Under the pieces are notes generated by a model. That model saw nothing but the letters and a program-made list of their open reading frames with translations. It was not told where the DNA came from and ran no database searches. The position numbers were made by a program, and so were the translations under genes. Positions 17,555 through 27,328 of a DNA stretch of 64,000 nt are shown here, piece by piece. This stretch comes from Enhydrobacter aerosaccus. GTDB lineage: Bacteria > Pseudomonadota > Alphaproteobacteria > Reyranellales > Reyranellaceae. The DNA is taken from positions 25,936 through 89,935 of the forward strand of contig CAIKZO010000031.1 of NCBI GenBank assembly GCA_903832005.1. The letters are read 5' to 3'. Every line of letters starts with the position of its first letter. The stretch's first letter is position 1.

Positions 17555-18492
17555 CCCGGCGGGGTCACCGGCTTCTTCTCGGGCGGAATCTTGGAGGCTT
17601 CCGCGAACACACCGCCGAACAGGCCGATCGCCTGATCCTTGAACAGGCCGACCAGGAAGCCCGCCAGCGCGGCGGAGAACGGATTGAGGTTGTCGTTCAC
17701 CACCGGTCCGCTCGCCGTCGTGCTGCTTCCGGTGAAGAAGACCATGTGGCCGCCCTTGATCAAAAGATAGACGGCGAAGCCCAGCGCACAGCCGACCGCG
17801 ACATCCTTCACGGTGGTGAATCCGCTCGACCTCAGGCCGGCAACCAGGCTGCCGACGCCAGCCGACAGGATGATGAAAAGGAAGAACAAATCCTCCTTCG
17901 GCCTGGAATCGAAATCGAAGCCGAACCACGAGTATGTCGCGAAGGGCGGATAGAGGATCGGTTCGAGCTCGCCCCGCGTGGCCTCGCTGACATCACGATC
18001 ACCGGGAAAGGTCGCTTTCAGAAGGAACGGCTCGGCATGGTTGATAGGCTGGCTGTTTGCCCGCGCCTTCGCATCCGCCTGGGTCATCCGCTGGTTAAGG
18101 ACGGCGCAGTCTTCGCGAAAGCCTCCATGAGGAGAGGTTATGACCGCCGCCACGCCGCATCGATCGCCCGACGATCCGCGGCTGTTCAGCCGGTCGTAGT
18201 TCCGCGTCTGGTCCTGCGCCGTCTGGGTCTTGCTGAGATTGACGTCCGTCGGGTCGCAGCCAGGCCTCTTGGCCGCCTCTGGAGACGCACCGCACACTTC
18301 GAGGGCCGCGAGGTAGGTTTGCAGTCCCTTATAGTCGGCCAGTCGGCTCGAAATCTCCGTCAGAGCCCCGACGCAGAGATAGACGAAGAAGGCCAACAGG
18401 ACGACGTTCGGCCCGGCGACGACCCATTCCGCTCTATACCAAGGCACAGGCGACACGGGCGCCACGATGACGGGCACGTTTGGATCTGGCAT
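17551..18492 (-). CDS. Hypothetical membrane protein
   Basis: A 313-residue protein of no recognised family. One hydrophobic segment lies near residues 25-45 (AGPNVVLLAFFVYLCVGAL). A soluble, probably periplasmic, part of about 150 residues has several cysteines (C68, C79 and two around residue 112-126). Then come at least two more hydrophobic segments (DLFFLFIILSAGVGSLVAGL; AVGCALGFAVYLLIKGG) and a glycine-rich segment LAGFLVGLFKDQAIGLFGGVF near the end. Codon use is normal, so it is probably real. Function unknown. Confidence 0.75.
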   Translation of the reverse strand: MPDPNVPVIVAPVSPVPWYRAEWVVAGPNVVLLAFFVYLCVGALTEISSRLADYKGLQTYLAALEVCGASPEAAKRPGCDPTDVNLSKTQTAQDQTRNYDRLNSRGSSGDRCGVAAVITSPHGGFREDCAVLNQRMTQADAKARANSQPINHAEPFLLKATFPGDRDVSEATRGELEPILYPPFATYSWFGFDFDSRPKEDLFFLFIILSAGVGSLVAGLRSSGFTTVKDVAVGCALGFAVYLLIKGGHMVFFTGSSTTASGPVVNDNLNPFSAALAGFLVGLFKDQAIGLFGGVFAEASKIPPEKKPVTPPG

Positions 18493-18561
18493 GGCTCTCC
18501 CCCCGGTTAGCCTGTGCCAGACTAACGCGGTTGCAGTAGCGCCAGTTAGTACAATTTTCCC

Positions 18562-19317
18562 TTACAGGTACTTCGCCGGCCGGATGATGGCGCGCCACAT
18601 GTGCGCGACCGGGCTGTTGTCGTAGCCCAGGCCCTGGCTCGGCTGCTTGAAGTTGCGGCCGATGATGTCGACGAACTCGTCGAGCTCGACATGCAGGTTG
18701 GGATCGAACGAGTAGATGTCGTTCATCGTGATCAGGCGGCCCGACATGTACCACTTGTGGTTCCGCATCCGCTTGTAGTCTTCCTCGATGTAGGGATCGG
18801 GCCGGTAGTCGGCGCCGAACCAGTCGAGATAGTTCTGCGGATATTCGTAGCCGACCGACGGATCGGGATAGAAGCGCAGCACCTGATGCGCGCGGATCGC
18901 CCACACCGACTCCTCGTCGAGATAGGGCTCGACCAGTTGCGCACCCCAGTAGCCGTGGTCGCCACGGATGAAGCCGACAACAGCGATATCGTGCAGCAGG
19001 CAGGCCAGCACCATCTTCTCGGAGAGGCCCGCCTTCTTGGCGTGATGCGCGCTCTGCAGCAGGTGCATCGAGGGGCCAAAGCGGTACTTGAAGAAGTCGA
19101 CGAGGGTCGGCGCCTCGGGCATCGCCGGCAGCCGCGGATCGTCACCCATCATCAGCTGCGCGCCGGGCCTTTGCTTCAGCAGCGCGCCGGCGGCGGGCGA
19201 CGGGCCCATGTTGCCATCGGCATACATGTGCAGCCGCGACTTGATGACGATGTGATCGAGCTCACGCGCCATCTTCTCTTCCATGGCATCGGCGCGTTGC
19301 GAGAGCGTAACGGTCAT
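18562..19317 (-). CDS. HD domain-containing protein
   Basis: A 251-residue soluble protein with an HD-type metal site: H85 in MHLLQSAHHAKKAG, H109-D110 in ACLLHDIAVVG and later histidines H121 and H144 (RAHQVLRFYPD). HD proteins are phosphohydrolases or, with two irons, mixed-valent oxygenases such as MIOX and PhnZ. This protein cannot be assigned to either from sequence alone. It stands alone between a membrane-protein gene and a divergent acyltransferase. A purine, phosphonate or inositol role would be speculation. Confidence 0.85.
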   Translation of the reverse strand: MTVTLSQRADAMEEKMARELDHIVIKSRLHMYADGNMGPSPAAGALLKQRPGAQLMMGDDPRLPAMPEAPTLVDFFKYRFGPSMHLLQSAHHAKKAGLSEKMVLACLLHDIAVVGFIRGDHGYWGAQLVEPYLDEESVWAIRAHQVLRFYPDPSVGYEYPQNYLDWFGADYRPDPYIEEDYKRMRNHKWYMSGRLITMNDIYSFDPNLHVELDEFVDIIGRNFKQPSQGLGYDNSPVAHMWRAIIRPAKYL

Positions 19318-19433
19318 CGCTTTCCTCCGTGATTTTGCAGCAGCCTAGCACCTCGGGGCCCGGACTGACGAGAGGGGGTGCGCCCCATCGAAGCTGCCGG
19401 AGCCATTTCGATTGACCCCGGGGAGATAAGGCG

Positions 19434-21449
19434 GTGTTGTCCCGGCGAGACATGAGTGTGACGCCCGAAGAAAGTTCGCCCGCCTACCGCCCCGACATCG
19501 ACGGCTTGCGCGCGGTCGCGGTCCTGGCGGTCGTGCTCTATCACGCCTTCCCGACCGGCTCGCCGGGCGGCTTCGTCGGCGTCGACATCTTCTTCGTCAT
19601 CTCCGGCTTCCTGATCTCGACCATCCTGCTGAGCCAGATGGCCAGGGGACGCTTCAGCTTCGTCGATTTCTACAGCCGCCGCGCCCGGCGCATCTTCCCC
19701 GCCCTGCTCGCCGTCCTGCTGGCCTGTTTCGTCGCCGGCTGGGTCCTGCTGCTGCCGCGCGAGTTCCGCGAACTGGGCGGCAACATCGGCGCCGCCGCGG
19801 CCTTCCTCTCCAATTTCCTGCTGTGGCACCAGGCGGGCTACTTCGACACCTCGGCCGAAGCCAAGCCGCTGCTCCATCTGTGGAGCCTCGGCATCGAGGA
19901 ACAGTTTTACGTGCTCTGGCCGCTGCTGCTTGTGGTCTCGGGACGGTTCAGACGCGCGCTGCCGTTGCTGATCGGCGGGCTGGCGGTCGCCTCCTTCGCC
20001 TACTGCCTCTACATCACCGAACACACGCCGGTGGCCGCCTTCTTCTCGCCGGCCTCGCGCTGGTGGGAGCTGATGCTGGGCGGCCTGCTGGCGGAGATCG
20101 TCCTGGGCCGCGGCACGCTCAAAGGCGGCTGGTCGAACGCCGCTTCCCTCCTCGGCGCCGTGCTGATCGGCGGTACCCTGCTGCTGCTGGACCCGACGCA
20201 GCCCTTCCCGGGATGGCGCGCGGCCGTGCCGGCGCTCGGCACCTTCCTGCTCCTGTACGCAGGCCCCGGCGCCGGGCTCAACCGCGCGCTGCTGTCGAAC
20301 CGGCTGCTGGTCGGAATCGGGTTGATCAGCTACCCGCTCTATCTCTGGCACTGGCCGCTCCTGTCCTTCGCCCGCATCTTCCGCAGCGCGCCGCTCGGCG
20401 TCGAACGCACGGTCGCGGCACTGCTGGCGGCGCTGGTCCTCGCGTGGCTCACCTATCGTTTCATCGAGCGGCCGATCCGCTTCGGCACCCTTATCGCCCT
20501 GCCGCGCCGTTGGCTGGCGCCAGCGCTTTACGGGCTGCTGGCGACGGCGGGCGCGGTCGGCGTCGTGGTTCATCTCGCCAACGGCTTCGTCTCCCGCCCC
20601 GTGCTGGGCCAGGTCCGGCCGGAGGTCGTCGTCGACTGGCCGCGCACGGAGCATCCTCCCTGCGCCGATCGCGCGTCGATGTCGCCGATCATGGCCGAGG
20701 CCTGCTACGCCCACGTCAACGTCGGCGCGCCGCGCAAGGTCGTGCTGTGGGGCGATTCGCACGCGCCGCCCTGGGCCGTCGATTTCGAGGCCCTGGCGTC
20801 GAAGGACGGCTTCGAACTCTATGTGCTGAAGCTCAACGGCTGCCCGCCCCTCACCGGCATCCGCCGCACCGACATCAAGGAGAGCCTCGCCGTCTGCGAC
20901 ACGCTGAAGCCCAGCCAGGACCTGTTCGACGCCATCCTCGCGCTCCATCCCGACGTCGTTGTCATGGCGGCGCGCTGGTCGAATTTCTCGCACGGCTGGA
21001 TCCGCAACGGCCGGCTGATGCCCGGCAACTCGTTCCTGACGACCGATCCCGACGGCATCGCCACGCGCGAGACCTCGCGCCAGGCGCTGGCCGAGCGCAT
21101 CCCGGCCACGATCGAGGCGCTGGAGGCGCACAAGATCTCCGTCGTCGTGATCCGCAATCCGCCAGTGCTGAATTTCGAGGTGACGAACCTGCGCAAGTCG
21201 ATCACCGAACTCGAGGTCACGCCGGCCGAGAACGACGCGCTGTCGCGCTACACCGACGACATCTTCGCCAAGGTGAAGGGCTTCGAGCTATACGATCCGG
21301 CGAAGCTGATCTGCAAGACAACGTGCAGCGCCGTCGTCGATGGCCACGAACTCTACGTCGATGACAATCACCTGGGCGTCTTTGGCGCCAAGCTGTTCGA
21401 GGATCAGATCGACCGGCTGATGATGCGCGTCCTCGCGGCGCGCGGCTGA
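19434..21449 (+). CDS. Acyltransferase family protein with C-terminal SGNH domain (OafA/YrhL-like)
   Basis: A 671-residue surface-polymer O-acyltransferase. The N-terminal about 380 residues form an acyltransferase-3 membrane domain (YRPDIDGLRAVAVLAVVLYH; GGFVGVDIFFVISGFLIS; FYSRRARRIFPAL; HLWSLGIEEQFYVLWPLLL). The periplasmic C-terminal part is an SGNH hydrolase-like domain (KVVLWGDSHAPPWAVDFEAL with the GDSH nucleophile, and a late DDNHLGVFG). This arrangement usually O-acetylates LPS or capsule sugars. A GTG start at 19434 has GGGAG upstream; an ATG at 19452 is an alternative. Confidence 0.93.
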   Translation: MLSRRDMSVTPEESSPAYRPDIDGLRAVAVLAVVLYHAFPTGSPGGFVGVDIFFVISGFLISTILLSQMARGRFSFVDFYSRRARRIFPALLAVLLACFVAGWVLLLPREFRELGGNIGAAAAFLSNFLLWHQAGYFDTSAEAKPLLHLWSLGIEEQFYVLWPLLLVVSGRFRRALPLLIGGLAVASFAYCLYITEHTPVAAFFSPASRWWELMLGGLLAEIVLGRGTLKGGWSNAASLLGAVLIGGTLLLLDPTQPFPGWRAAVPALGTFLLLYAGPGAGLNRALLSNRLLVGIGLISYPLYLWHWPLLSFARIFRSAPLGVERTVAALLAALVLAWLTYRFIERPIRFGTLIALPRRWLAPALYGLLATAGAVGVVVHLANGFVSRPVLGQVRPEVVVDWPRTEHPPCADRASMSPIMAEACYAHVNVGAPRKVVLWGDSHAPPWAVDFEALASKDGFELYVLKLNGCPPLTGIRRTDIKESLAVCDTLKPSQDLFDAILALHPDVVVMAARWSNFSHGWIRNGRLMPGNSFLTTDPDGIATRETSRQALAERIPATIEALEAHKISVVVIRNPPVLNFEVTNLRKSITELEVTPAENDALSRYTDDIFAKVKGFELYDPAKLICKTTCSAVVDGHELYVDDNHLGVFGAKLFEDQIDRLMMRVLAARG

Positions 21450-21453
21450 TCGG

Positions 21454-22659
21454 TCAGGCCTGCACGGTCCCCCGCCGGCGCCCGCCCGGGATGCGCGCCC
21501 TCACCCAGGGCTGGAACATGTAGTCTAGGAAGTGCGCCAGCGCGAAGCTGAGCACGCCCGCTACCGCCACGCTCACGATCGGCCCGAAAAGCCCCAGCGC
21601 ATTGAAGGTTTGCACCAGCGGATAGTGCACGAGATAGAGCGCGTAGCTGAGGCCGCCGACATAGACCAGAAACGGCTGCAGCGGCCGCAGGGCCCAGGTC
21701 ACTCCACGGACCATCATCGCCGGGCCAAAGGTGAACACCGCCACGGCCATCGTCGTGATCAGCTTCATGCTGAGATGCGCCGTCGACACCTTCCACAGAA
21801 TGGCCAGCGCCACCGCCGAGATCACGCAGCGCGCGACGAGGCTCAGCACCAGGGTCCGGCGCGTGGCGGCGCCCGCGATCGTCTGCGAGACGAACGCCCA
21901 GAGCAGGAAGCCGAAGCCCAGGCTGAAGCCCAGCAGGCGCAGGAAATCGTATTTCGCCGGCTCGGCAAACGGCACGCGTCCGATGCAGATGCCGATCACG
22001 AACAGGTAGGCGCCCGTCGCCAGCGAGATCGCATGGCCCGCGCGGCAGAGGCGTGTGATGCCGACGCCGACCAGCCAGAAGGAGAAATAGGCCAGCGGAT
22101 GCAGCACGGCGCTGAGCTTGTCCGACGGTCCCCACGGAATGACGTAGAGCGACAGGCCGACTGCCACACTGGCCACAAACAGCGGCACCAGCAGGCGCGG
22201 CATCATCATCATCACGATGAAGGCCGCGTAATAGTAGATCTCGTAGGCGAGGCTCCACGACGGCACGTAGAAGCGCACCGGGAACAGTGGATCCCAGAAC
22301 AGCGTCTGCACGAATAGCGCGTTGCCGAAGAAGCGGCCGAGGCTCGGCAGCACGCCGCACAGCGCCATCAGGGCCACGCTCACCAGCAACATCACGTAGT
22401 AGATCGGCAGGATGCGGACCAGTCGCGAGCGGATGTAGGAGACCGCGCCGGTGTAGTTCTGCAAGGAAATCACGCAGCCCGACAGGACGAAGAAACCCGC
22501 CACCGCCTCGAGCGAGAACGAGGCCACCGAAACCAGCAGCGAATTCTGCGGCATGTCCAGCGTTTCACCGTAGAGGTGCGTGAACAGCACCTGGAGCGCG
22601 CAGGCCGCGCGCAGCATCTCGACGCTGGCGAGGCGGTGGCTGGGAGCAGGAGTCGTCAT
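21454..22659 (-). CDS. Acyltransferase-3 family membrane protein
   Basis: A 401-residue polytopic protein with the acyltransferase-3 start RLASVEMLRAACALQVLFTHLYG, then AVAGFFVLSGCVISLQ, the RIRR-like motif SRLVRILPIYYVMLL, and a PSWSLAYEIYYY motif. No SGNH domain is present. It probably moves acyl groups onto exported glycans. The stop is 4 bp from the stop of the convergent SGNH acyltransferase, and its start overlaps the stop of the large membrane-protein gene by 4 bp, so the latter pair is an operon. Confidence 0.9.
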   Translation of the reverse strand: MTTPAPSHRLASVEMLRAACALQVLFTHLYGETLDMPQNSLLVSVASFSLEAVAGFFVLSGCVISLQNYTGAVSYIRSRLVRILPIYYVMLLVSVALMALCGVLPSLGRFFGNALFVQTLFWDPLFPVRFYVPSWSLAYEIYYYAAFIVMMMMPRLLVPLFVASVAVGLSLYVIPWGPSDKLSAVLHPLAYFSFWLVGVGITRLCRAGHAISLATGAYLFVIGICIGRVPFAEPAKYDFLRLLGFSLGFGFLLWAFVSQTIAGAATRRTLVLSLVARCVISAVALAILWKVSTAHLSMKLITTMAVAVFTFGPAMMVRGVTWALRPLQPFLVYVGGLSYALYLVHYPLVQTFNALGLFGPIVSVAVAGVLSFALAHFLDYMFQPWVRARIPGGRRRGTVQA

Positions 22660-24344
22660 CCGCGCGACACTGTCCTTCGCCAGCCCAGGAACCCCAGCAA
22701 AATCCCCAACCCCGCCAGTTCGACGAGGCGCACGGCAAGCAGCCAGTCGAGCTTGCTCTCCGAGACCCGCACCGTGGCGCCAGGCTCGACGGGGCCCAGC
22801 ACGATATTGGTCTCGCAGGTACCGGGCGACAGCACTTTGCCGTTCGCCATGTAGTCGACCATGCCGATCGGGCCGCGCTCGAGCGCCACGAACGGCCGCT
22901 CCGCGCGGAAGCCCTTGCGGAGATCGGCGAAGGACGCAGGAGCGACGTCACCCGCCGCGGGGCAGCTGGGCGACAGCTTGGCCTGGTTCGGCAGATATTC
23001 GCGGATGCCCCAGATCGAGTTTTCCTTGTCGCGATCGTAGGCCAGCCGCTCGTTCTGGTCGGACTTCACCTCGGCCACGTCGGGAATGTAGTCGGCGCCC
23101 GCCAGCGTGCAGAGCACGCCCATGCACAGCACGGAGATCGCGGCGAACACCGCGAGTGCCTGCCGCCGGTCCGGCGCGATCTCACCCCATCCCAACAGGA
23201 TCGCGGAGAAGCCCAGGAAGGCCGCCGGCAGCATGAGGCGCCAGATGAAGAGCGAGAGTTCCAGGGTCGGGATGTGGACCGTGATCGGCCTCAGGTAGAC
23301 CGTCTGCAATCCCATCATCACAGCGAAAGACGCCACGAGGAACCAGCTCGCCCAGCTGAGCGATGCCCGCGACACGACGATCATCGCCAGCACGGCGAAA
23401 GGAATCCACGGGCCGATGTTGCGGTTGCTCTTGGGATCGAACAGCCGGACGATCGACAGGAATGAATTCTGGAAATTCGCCGGCAGTGCTGCCGGCCCTC
23501 TGATCAAGTCCTGCCACAGCGCCGGCGGCAGCCAGAATGGTATGGCGATGACGAGTGCAATGACCAGGGGCGGCAGCAGGCGACGCGCCGCCGTGAAAGG
23601 CCCGATGCGCGCGAGCCCGAGCACCGCCGGCACCTCGCACAGCAGGCTGTGGCCCAGCACGATCGGATGGGCTGCGGCTTGCAGGAAGAACACCAGGATC
23701 AATCCCGGCCACGGCCGGGGCGAGAGCGCGCAACTCACCACCCAGGGGATCAGTGCGAAGACCCAGAATTCCGCGAGCGATGCACGTCCCGTCCACAGCA
23801 CATAGGTGTAGTTGGCGCTGACGAAGAGAATGGCCGCGAGTACGCCGACGCTGCCCTTTGAATTGTCACCAGCCCGCGACGTCACTTTCCCGGCCACGCT
23901 CAACAGGCCCAGCGCCATCACGACGAATTCGAGAACGCCCGCGACCTTGTAGGCGATGAACGCCGGTATCCCGATCAGGTTCAGCGCGACCGGCAGCACA
24001 TAGGGCAATAGGCTGTAGTAGACGAACGTCGGCAGCGCGATGCCCGACACCGAATTGGTGAGAAGGAGACTGAGCTCGCCATGTCGAAGCTGCTCCGACA
24101 GCGCGACGATGCGAAAGACATGAGTATGGGTGTCGTCGCCCCAGGACAGGCAGAAGCTCGCCGCTGCGACGAACACCGCCCACCACAACGCGGCCTTCGG
24201 CCGACCGCGCCACAGGCTCACCGCGCTCATGATCGCGGGACCGACGGTCAAGACAACCAGCAGCGTGCTCAGGGCCGGATGAAGAACCGCGACGGCTTTA
24301 AATCTTTCGAAGTAGCCGAGAAAACTTGCGACAGACGCTCCCAT
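22656..24344 (-). CDS. Large polytopic membrane protein, possibly GT-C-like or YfhO-like
   Basis: A 562-residue protein with about twelve hydrophobic segments and a short C-terminal extracytoplasmic part ending in a membrane helix. An early periplasmic loop contains WGDDTHTHVFRIVALSEQLRHG, with Asp and His residues placed as in many lipid-linked sugar transferases. This makes a GT-C-type role on undecaprenyl-linked sugars plausible but unproven. The ATG at 24344 is chosen because hydrophobic content starts there and a purine-rich GGAG/GAGAG region precedes it. It is coupled to the downstream acyltransferase (ATGA overlap). Confidence 0.72.
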   Translation of the reverse strand: MGASVASFLGYFERFKAVAVLHPALSTLLVVLTVGPAIMSAVSLWRGRPKAALWWAVFVAAASFCLSWGDDTHTHVFRIVALSEQLRHGELSLLLTNSVSGIALPTFVYYSLLPYVLPVALNLIGIPAFIAYKVAGVLEFVVMALGLLSVAGKVTSRAGDNSKGSVGVLAAILFVSANYTYVLWTGRASLAEFWVFALIPWVVSCALSPRPWPGLILVFFLQAAAHPIVLGHSLLCEVPAVLGLARIGPFTAARRLLPPLVIALVIAIPFWLPPALWQDLIRGPAALPANFQNSFLSIVRLFDPKSNRNIGPWIPFAVLAMIVVSRASLSWASWFLVASFAVMMGLQTVYLRPITVHIPTLELSLFIWRLMLPAAFLGFSAILLGWGEIAPDRRQALAVFAAISVLCMGVLCTLAGADYIPDVAEVKSDQNERLAYDRDKENSIWGIREYLPNQAKLSPSCPAAGDVAPASFADLRKGFRAERPFVALERGPIGMVDYMANGKVLSPGTCETNIVLGPVEPGATVRVSESKLDWLLAVRLVELAGLGILLGFLGWRRTVSRG

Positions 24345-24447
24345 GCTCTCGCCGCTCCATTGGTCGCTTTCAGACGACGTTAATGAAGATGCTACAGTCT
24401 CAGTGAAGCCTTCGCCATTCGACAATTGCGCGCAGGCTGTAGCGAGC

Positions 24448-25287
24448 CTAGGAGGCCCTGCCGGCGCCACCGAGCCAATAGCGCTGAAGCGCCGCCGCAT
24501 CGCCGTTGAAGACGTTGCGATCACAGTGGGAAACGCCGGCGATCGAGCGGGGCACGGTGCCGTAGGCCGCCTTGTCCTCGCTGTCGTCGCCCGCGTACTG
24601 CCATAGGCGCCAGCCGCGATCGGCCCACGCCATCGGCACCTGGGGCTCGTCGCGATAATCGGCGAGCCACAGATCGCAGCGCGACACGATCGAACGCTGG
24701 CTGATCGGCTCGCGCAGGCCCACGCGGCTGCGGCCGGAGAGCTTGCCGTCGGCAAAGCCTGAACGCGTGTAGAGCAGCGGCAACCGGCCGGTCGCCTGCT
24801 GGACCGTGAGCACGAAGGCCTCGGCCTGCAACAAGGTCATGGTGTTGCGCGGGTTGGGATCGTTGGGCTCGAAGTCGAGGGCGAGCAAGGTCGTGGGCGT
24901 CGGCCGCACCGCCGCCAGGAAGATCTTGGCCTGCTGCACCCCGGTAAACTGCCGCGTGCCGAAGTGATAGGCGCCCCACAGCAGTCCCGCCGCCTCGGCC
25001 TGCGGGCGCCGCGGTCCGTAGGACGGATCGACCCAGTCGCCGCCCTCCGTCGCCTTGTGGAGGACCGCCATGATGTTGCTCTTGCGGCGTACGGCGTTGA
25101 AGTCGGTGACCGTCACGTTGTGGCTGATGTCGATCACCGCATCGAGACCGGCACGCGTGGTTGATGGATAGTTGCCCGAGAGGCCGGGAGAACTGGAGGC
25201 GGCCTGCTGTCGTCCGCTGCCGCACCCCGCCAGGGTGGGCATCGTCAGGCCCGCGAGTCCGACAAGCGCCCTGCGCCGAGTGATCAT
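24448..25287 (-). CDS. GH25 family lysozyme-like lipoprotein
   Basis: A 279-residue muramidase-like protein. The N-terminus combines twin arginines (TRRRALVGLAG) with a lipobox ending at C22 (PTLAGC), so it is probably exported folded and then lipidated. GH25 features are VIDISHN (D53), LHKATEGGDWVDPSY, WGAYHFG, the catalytic LALDFE (D138, E140), PLLYTRSGF and RLWQYAGDD. Family enzymes cut the MurNAc-GlcNAc bond. The gene is divergent from a TetR regulator and lies upstream of the surface-polymer operon. The ATG at 25287 gives the signal peptide; an earlier in-frame ATG would spoil it. Confidence 0.9.
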   Translation of the reverse strand: MITRRRALVGLAGLTMPTLAGCGSGRQQAASSSPGLSGNYPSTTRAGLDAVIDISHNVTVTDFNAVRRKSNIMAVLHKATEGGDWVDPSYGPRRPQAEAAGLLWGAYHFGTRQFTGVQQAKIFLAAVRPTPTTLLALDFEPNDPNPRNTMTLLQAEAFVLTVQQATGRLPLLYTRSGFADGKLSGRSRVGLREPISQRSIVSRCDLWLADYRDEPQVPMAWADRGWRLWQYAGDDSEDKAAYGTVPRSIAGVSHCDRNVFNGDAAALQRYWLGGAGRAS

Positions 25288-25396
25288 TTTTGCACTATAT
25301 CCGACCCTCACGGGAATTTCGACGAGCCGCGACCAAATGGCCGCGACCGTTTCTCCTGCTATAGAGTGTCAGGCGTGAGGCAGGAGTAATCGACGA

Positions 25397-26077
25397 GTGG
25401 CGCGTGTGAAGGCGAACGCAGACAAGAAACGGCGCACGAAACGCCGGCTGAAACGCGCCGGGACCGACGGCATCAGCGTCGACGACGAGGGCGATGGGCG
25501 GCGGGCGCGCAGCGCGCGAACCCGGGCCGCGATCATCGACTCCTTCCTCGGCCTGATCCGGGAGAAGGCCGAGGTTCCGACCGCCAAGCGAATCGCCAAG
25601 CGCGCCGGCTGCTCGGCGCGCTCGGTGTTCGAGCGCTTCAAGGATTTCAAGGAGCTGGCGGCGGCATCCTTCGACCATGTCCTGCAGTCGGGCCTGTCGA
25701 CGCCGGTCGGCGACACGCTGACTCGCGATCAGAAGACCCGCATCGCCTTCCAGGTGAAGGTCCGTGCCACCAATTGCGAGAACTGGCTGCCATTGTGGCG
25801 CGTGCTGATGAGCGCTCAGATCGGCTCGCTCGACAAGCTGCAGGCCCGCATCGCCATCGTGCGCGAGATGTCGCGTGAGCGGCTGAAGCTGATGTACGCA
25901 CCAGAACTCTCCGGGATGTCGCCGTGGAAGCGCGACGCCACCGTGATGGCCCTCGAGGCGCTGACCGACTACGAGAGCTGGGGCCGGATGCGCGAGCACT
26001 ACGGCCTCTCCTTCGAGCAGGGCTGCGAGGTATGGGCCGCGATGACGCAGCAATTGCTGCTGCCCGGACCCAAATAG
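25397..26077 (+). CDS. TetR/AcrR family transcriptional regulator
   Basis: A 226-residue regulator with a basic N-terminal extension and a TetR helix-turn-helix about residues 38-85 (SARTRAAIIDSFLGLIREKA, TAKRIAKRAGCSARSVFERF). The C-terminal ligand-binding half is helical and unassigned. It starts at a GTG with AGGAG upstream. It lies 100 bp upstream of the CoA-transferase gene in the same direction, so it could control that gene or the divergent GH25 gene. No clear operator was seen. Confidence 0.9.
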   Translation: MARVKANADKKRRTKRRLKRAGTDGISVDDEGDGRRARSARTRAAIIDSFLGLIREKAEVPTAKRIAKRAGCSARSVFERFKDFKELAAASFDHVLQSGLSTPVGDTLTRDQKTRIAFQVKVRATNCENWLPLWRVLMSAQIGSLDKLQARIAIVREMSRERLKLMYAPELSGMSPWKRDATVMALEALTDYESWGRMREHYGLSFEQGCEVWAAMTQQLLLPGPK

Positions 26078-26177
26078 GCGTCGAAGTAGCGGCCGACATA
26101 GCGGAACAGCGGTCTCGACGGATCGCGGAGAATCGCGCACAGGAAGAGTGGATTTGCTTTCCGAGGAGACCACGACA

Positions 26178-27326
26178 ATGCCCCTCCCCCTCGACGGAGT
26201 CCGCGTCATCGAAGTGGGCCAGGCCCTGGCCGGGCCGCTGGCCGGCGTGTTGCTGGCCGACATGGGCGCCGACGTCATCAAGATCGAGAAGCCCGACGGC
26301 GGCGACGATGCCCGCATCTGGGGCCCTCCGTTCGGGCCCGACGGCGTCACCTCGCTCTACTTCTATTCGCAGAACCGGAACAAGCGCTCGGTCTCGCTCG
26401 ACCTCAAGGACGCCGGCGACATCGAGAAGCTCAATCGCCTGTGCGAGACCGCCGACATCCTGATCCAGAACCTGCGACCAGGCGTGGTCGACGAGATCGG
26501 CATCGGTCCCGAGGCGATGCTGAAGCGCCACCCGCGTCTGATCTACTGCTCGATCTGGGCATTCGGCTATGAGGGCCCACTCCGGATGAAGCCGGGCTTC
26601 GATCCTCTGTTGCAGGCCTACGGCGGCATGATGAGCGTCACCGGCCGGCCGGAGGATCCGCCGACCTTCTGCGGCGCCTCGATCAACGACAAGGCGACCG
26701 GCATGTTCTGCACCATCGGCGCCCTGGCGGCGCTACGGATGCGGGACAAGACCGGCAGGGGCTGCCTGGTCGATACGTCGCTGTTCGACTCCGCCGTCCA
26801 CTGGGTCGAGGGCCAGGTGAACGGCTACTTCGCCAACGGCACGGTCTCCAAGCGTCACGGCACCGGCAGCCCGGTGATCGTCCCATATCAGACCTTCGAC
26901 ACGGCTGATCAGCCGCTGTGCCTCGCGCCCGGCAACGACCGGCTATGGGCGCGCTGCGCACAGGTGCTGGGCCGGCCCGAATGGGCGACCGATCCCAAGT
27001 TCGCCAAGAGCGCTCATCGGGTGGCCAACAAGACCGAGCTGCTGCCGATGATCGCGGCCATCCTCAAGCAGAAGCCGCGCGCCCACTGGATCGAGACCAT
27101 GGAGAAAGCGGGCGTGCCCTGCAGTCCGGTGAACGACATCGGCGAAGTGGCGCGCAGCGAGCAGATGACGGCGTCGAAGCTGATGCAGCAGTTGCCCGAC
27201 GGTGGCCCCAAGGTCGTCGGCATTCCCATCGCCTTCGATCGCGTGCGGCCGGGCTCCCCCCGCTCGGCGCCGAAGCTCGGCGAGCATACCGACGAGGTGC
27301 TGGGGGCGTTGCCGAAGCAGCGCTAG
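26178..27326 (+). CDS. CaiB/BaiF family CoA-transferase (type III)
   Basis: A 382-residue enzyme that moves CoA between carboxylic acids. Family markers: VRVIEVGQALAGPLAGVLLADMGADVIKIEKP at the start, SVSLDLKD, LIQNLRPGVVDEIG, and CLVDTSLFDSAV containing the aspartate expected to form the acyl-anhydride intermediate. GAGGAG nine bases before the ATG at 26178 decides the start over a GTG ten codons upstream. It follows the TetR gene. Which acid is activated is unknown. Confidence 0.93.
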   Translation: MPLPLDGVRVIEVGQALAGPLAGVLLADMGADVIKIEKPDGGDDARIWGPPFGPDGVTSLYFYSQNRNKRSVSLDLKDAGDIEKLNRLCETADILIQNLRPGVVDEIGIGPEAMLKRHPRLIYCSIWAFGYEGPLRMKPGFDPLLQAYGGMMSVTGRPEDPPTFCGASINDKATGMFCTIGALAALRMRDKTGRGCLVDTSLFDSAVHWVEGQVNGYFANGTVSKRHGTGSPVIVPYQTFDTADQPLCLAPGNDRLWARCAQVLGRPEWATDPKFAKSAHRVANKTELLPMIAAILKQKPRAHWIETMEKAGVPCSPVNDIGEVARSEQMTASKLMQQLPDGGPKVVGIPIAFDRVRPGSPRSAPKLGEHTDEVLGALPKQR

Positions 27327-27328
27327 CC

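Noticed and set aside
16712..17929. N-terminal extension of the Bug protein frame
   Set aside because: The open frame continues about 400 codons upstream, but it is antisense to the PhyH gene; the ATG at 16711 has a ribosome site and begins a signal peptide.
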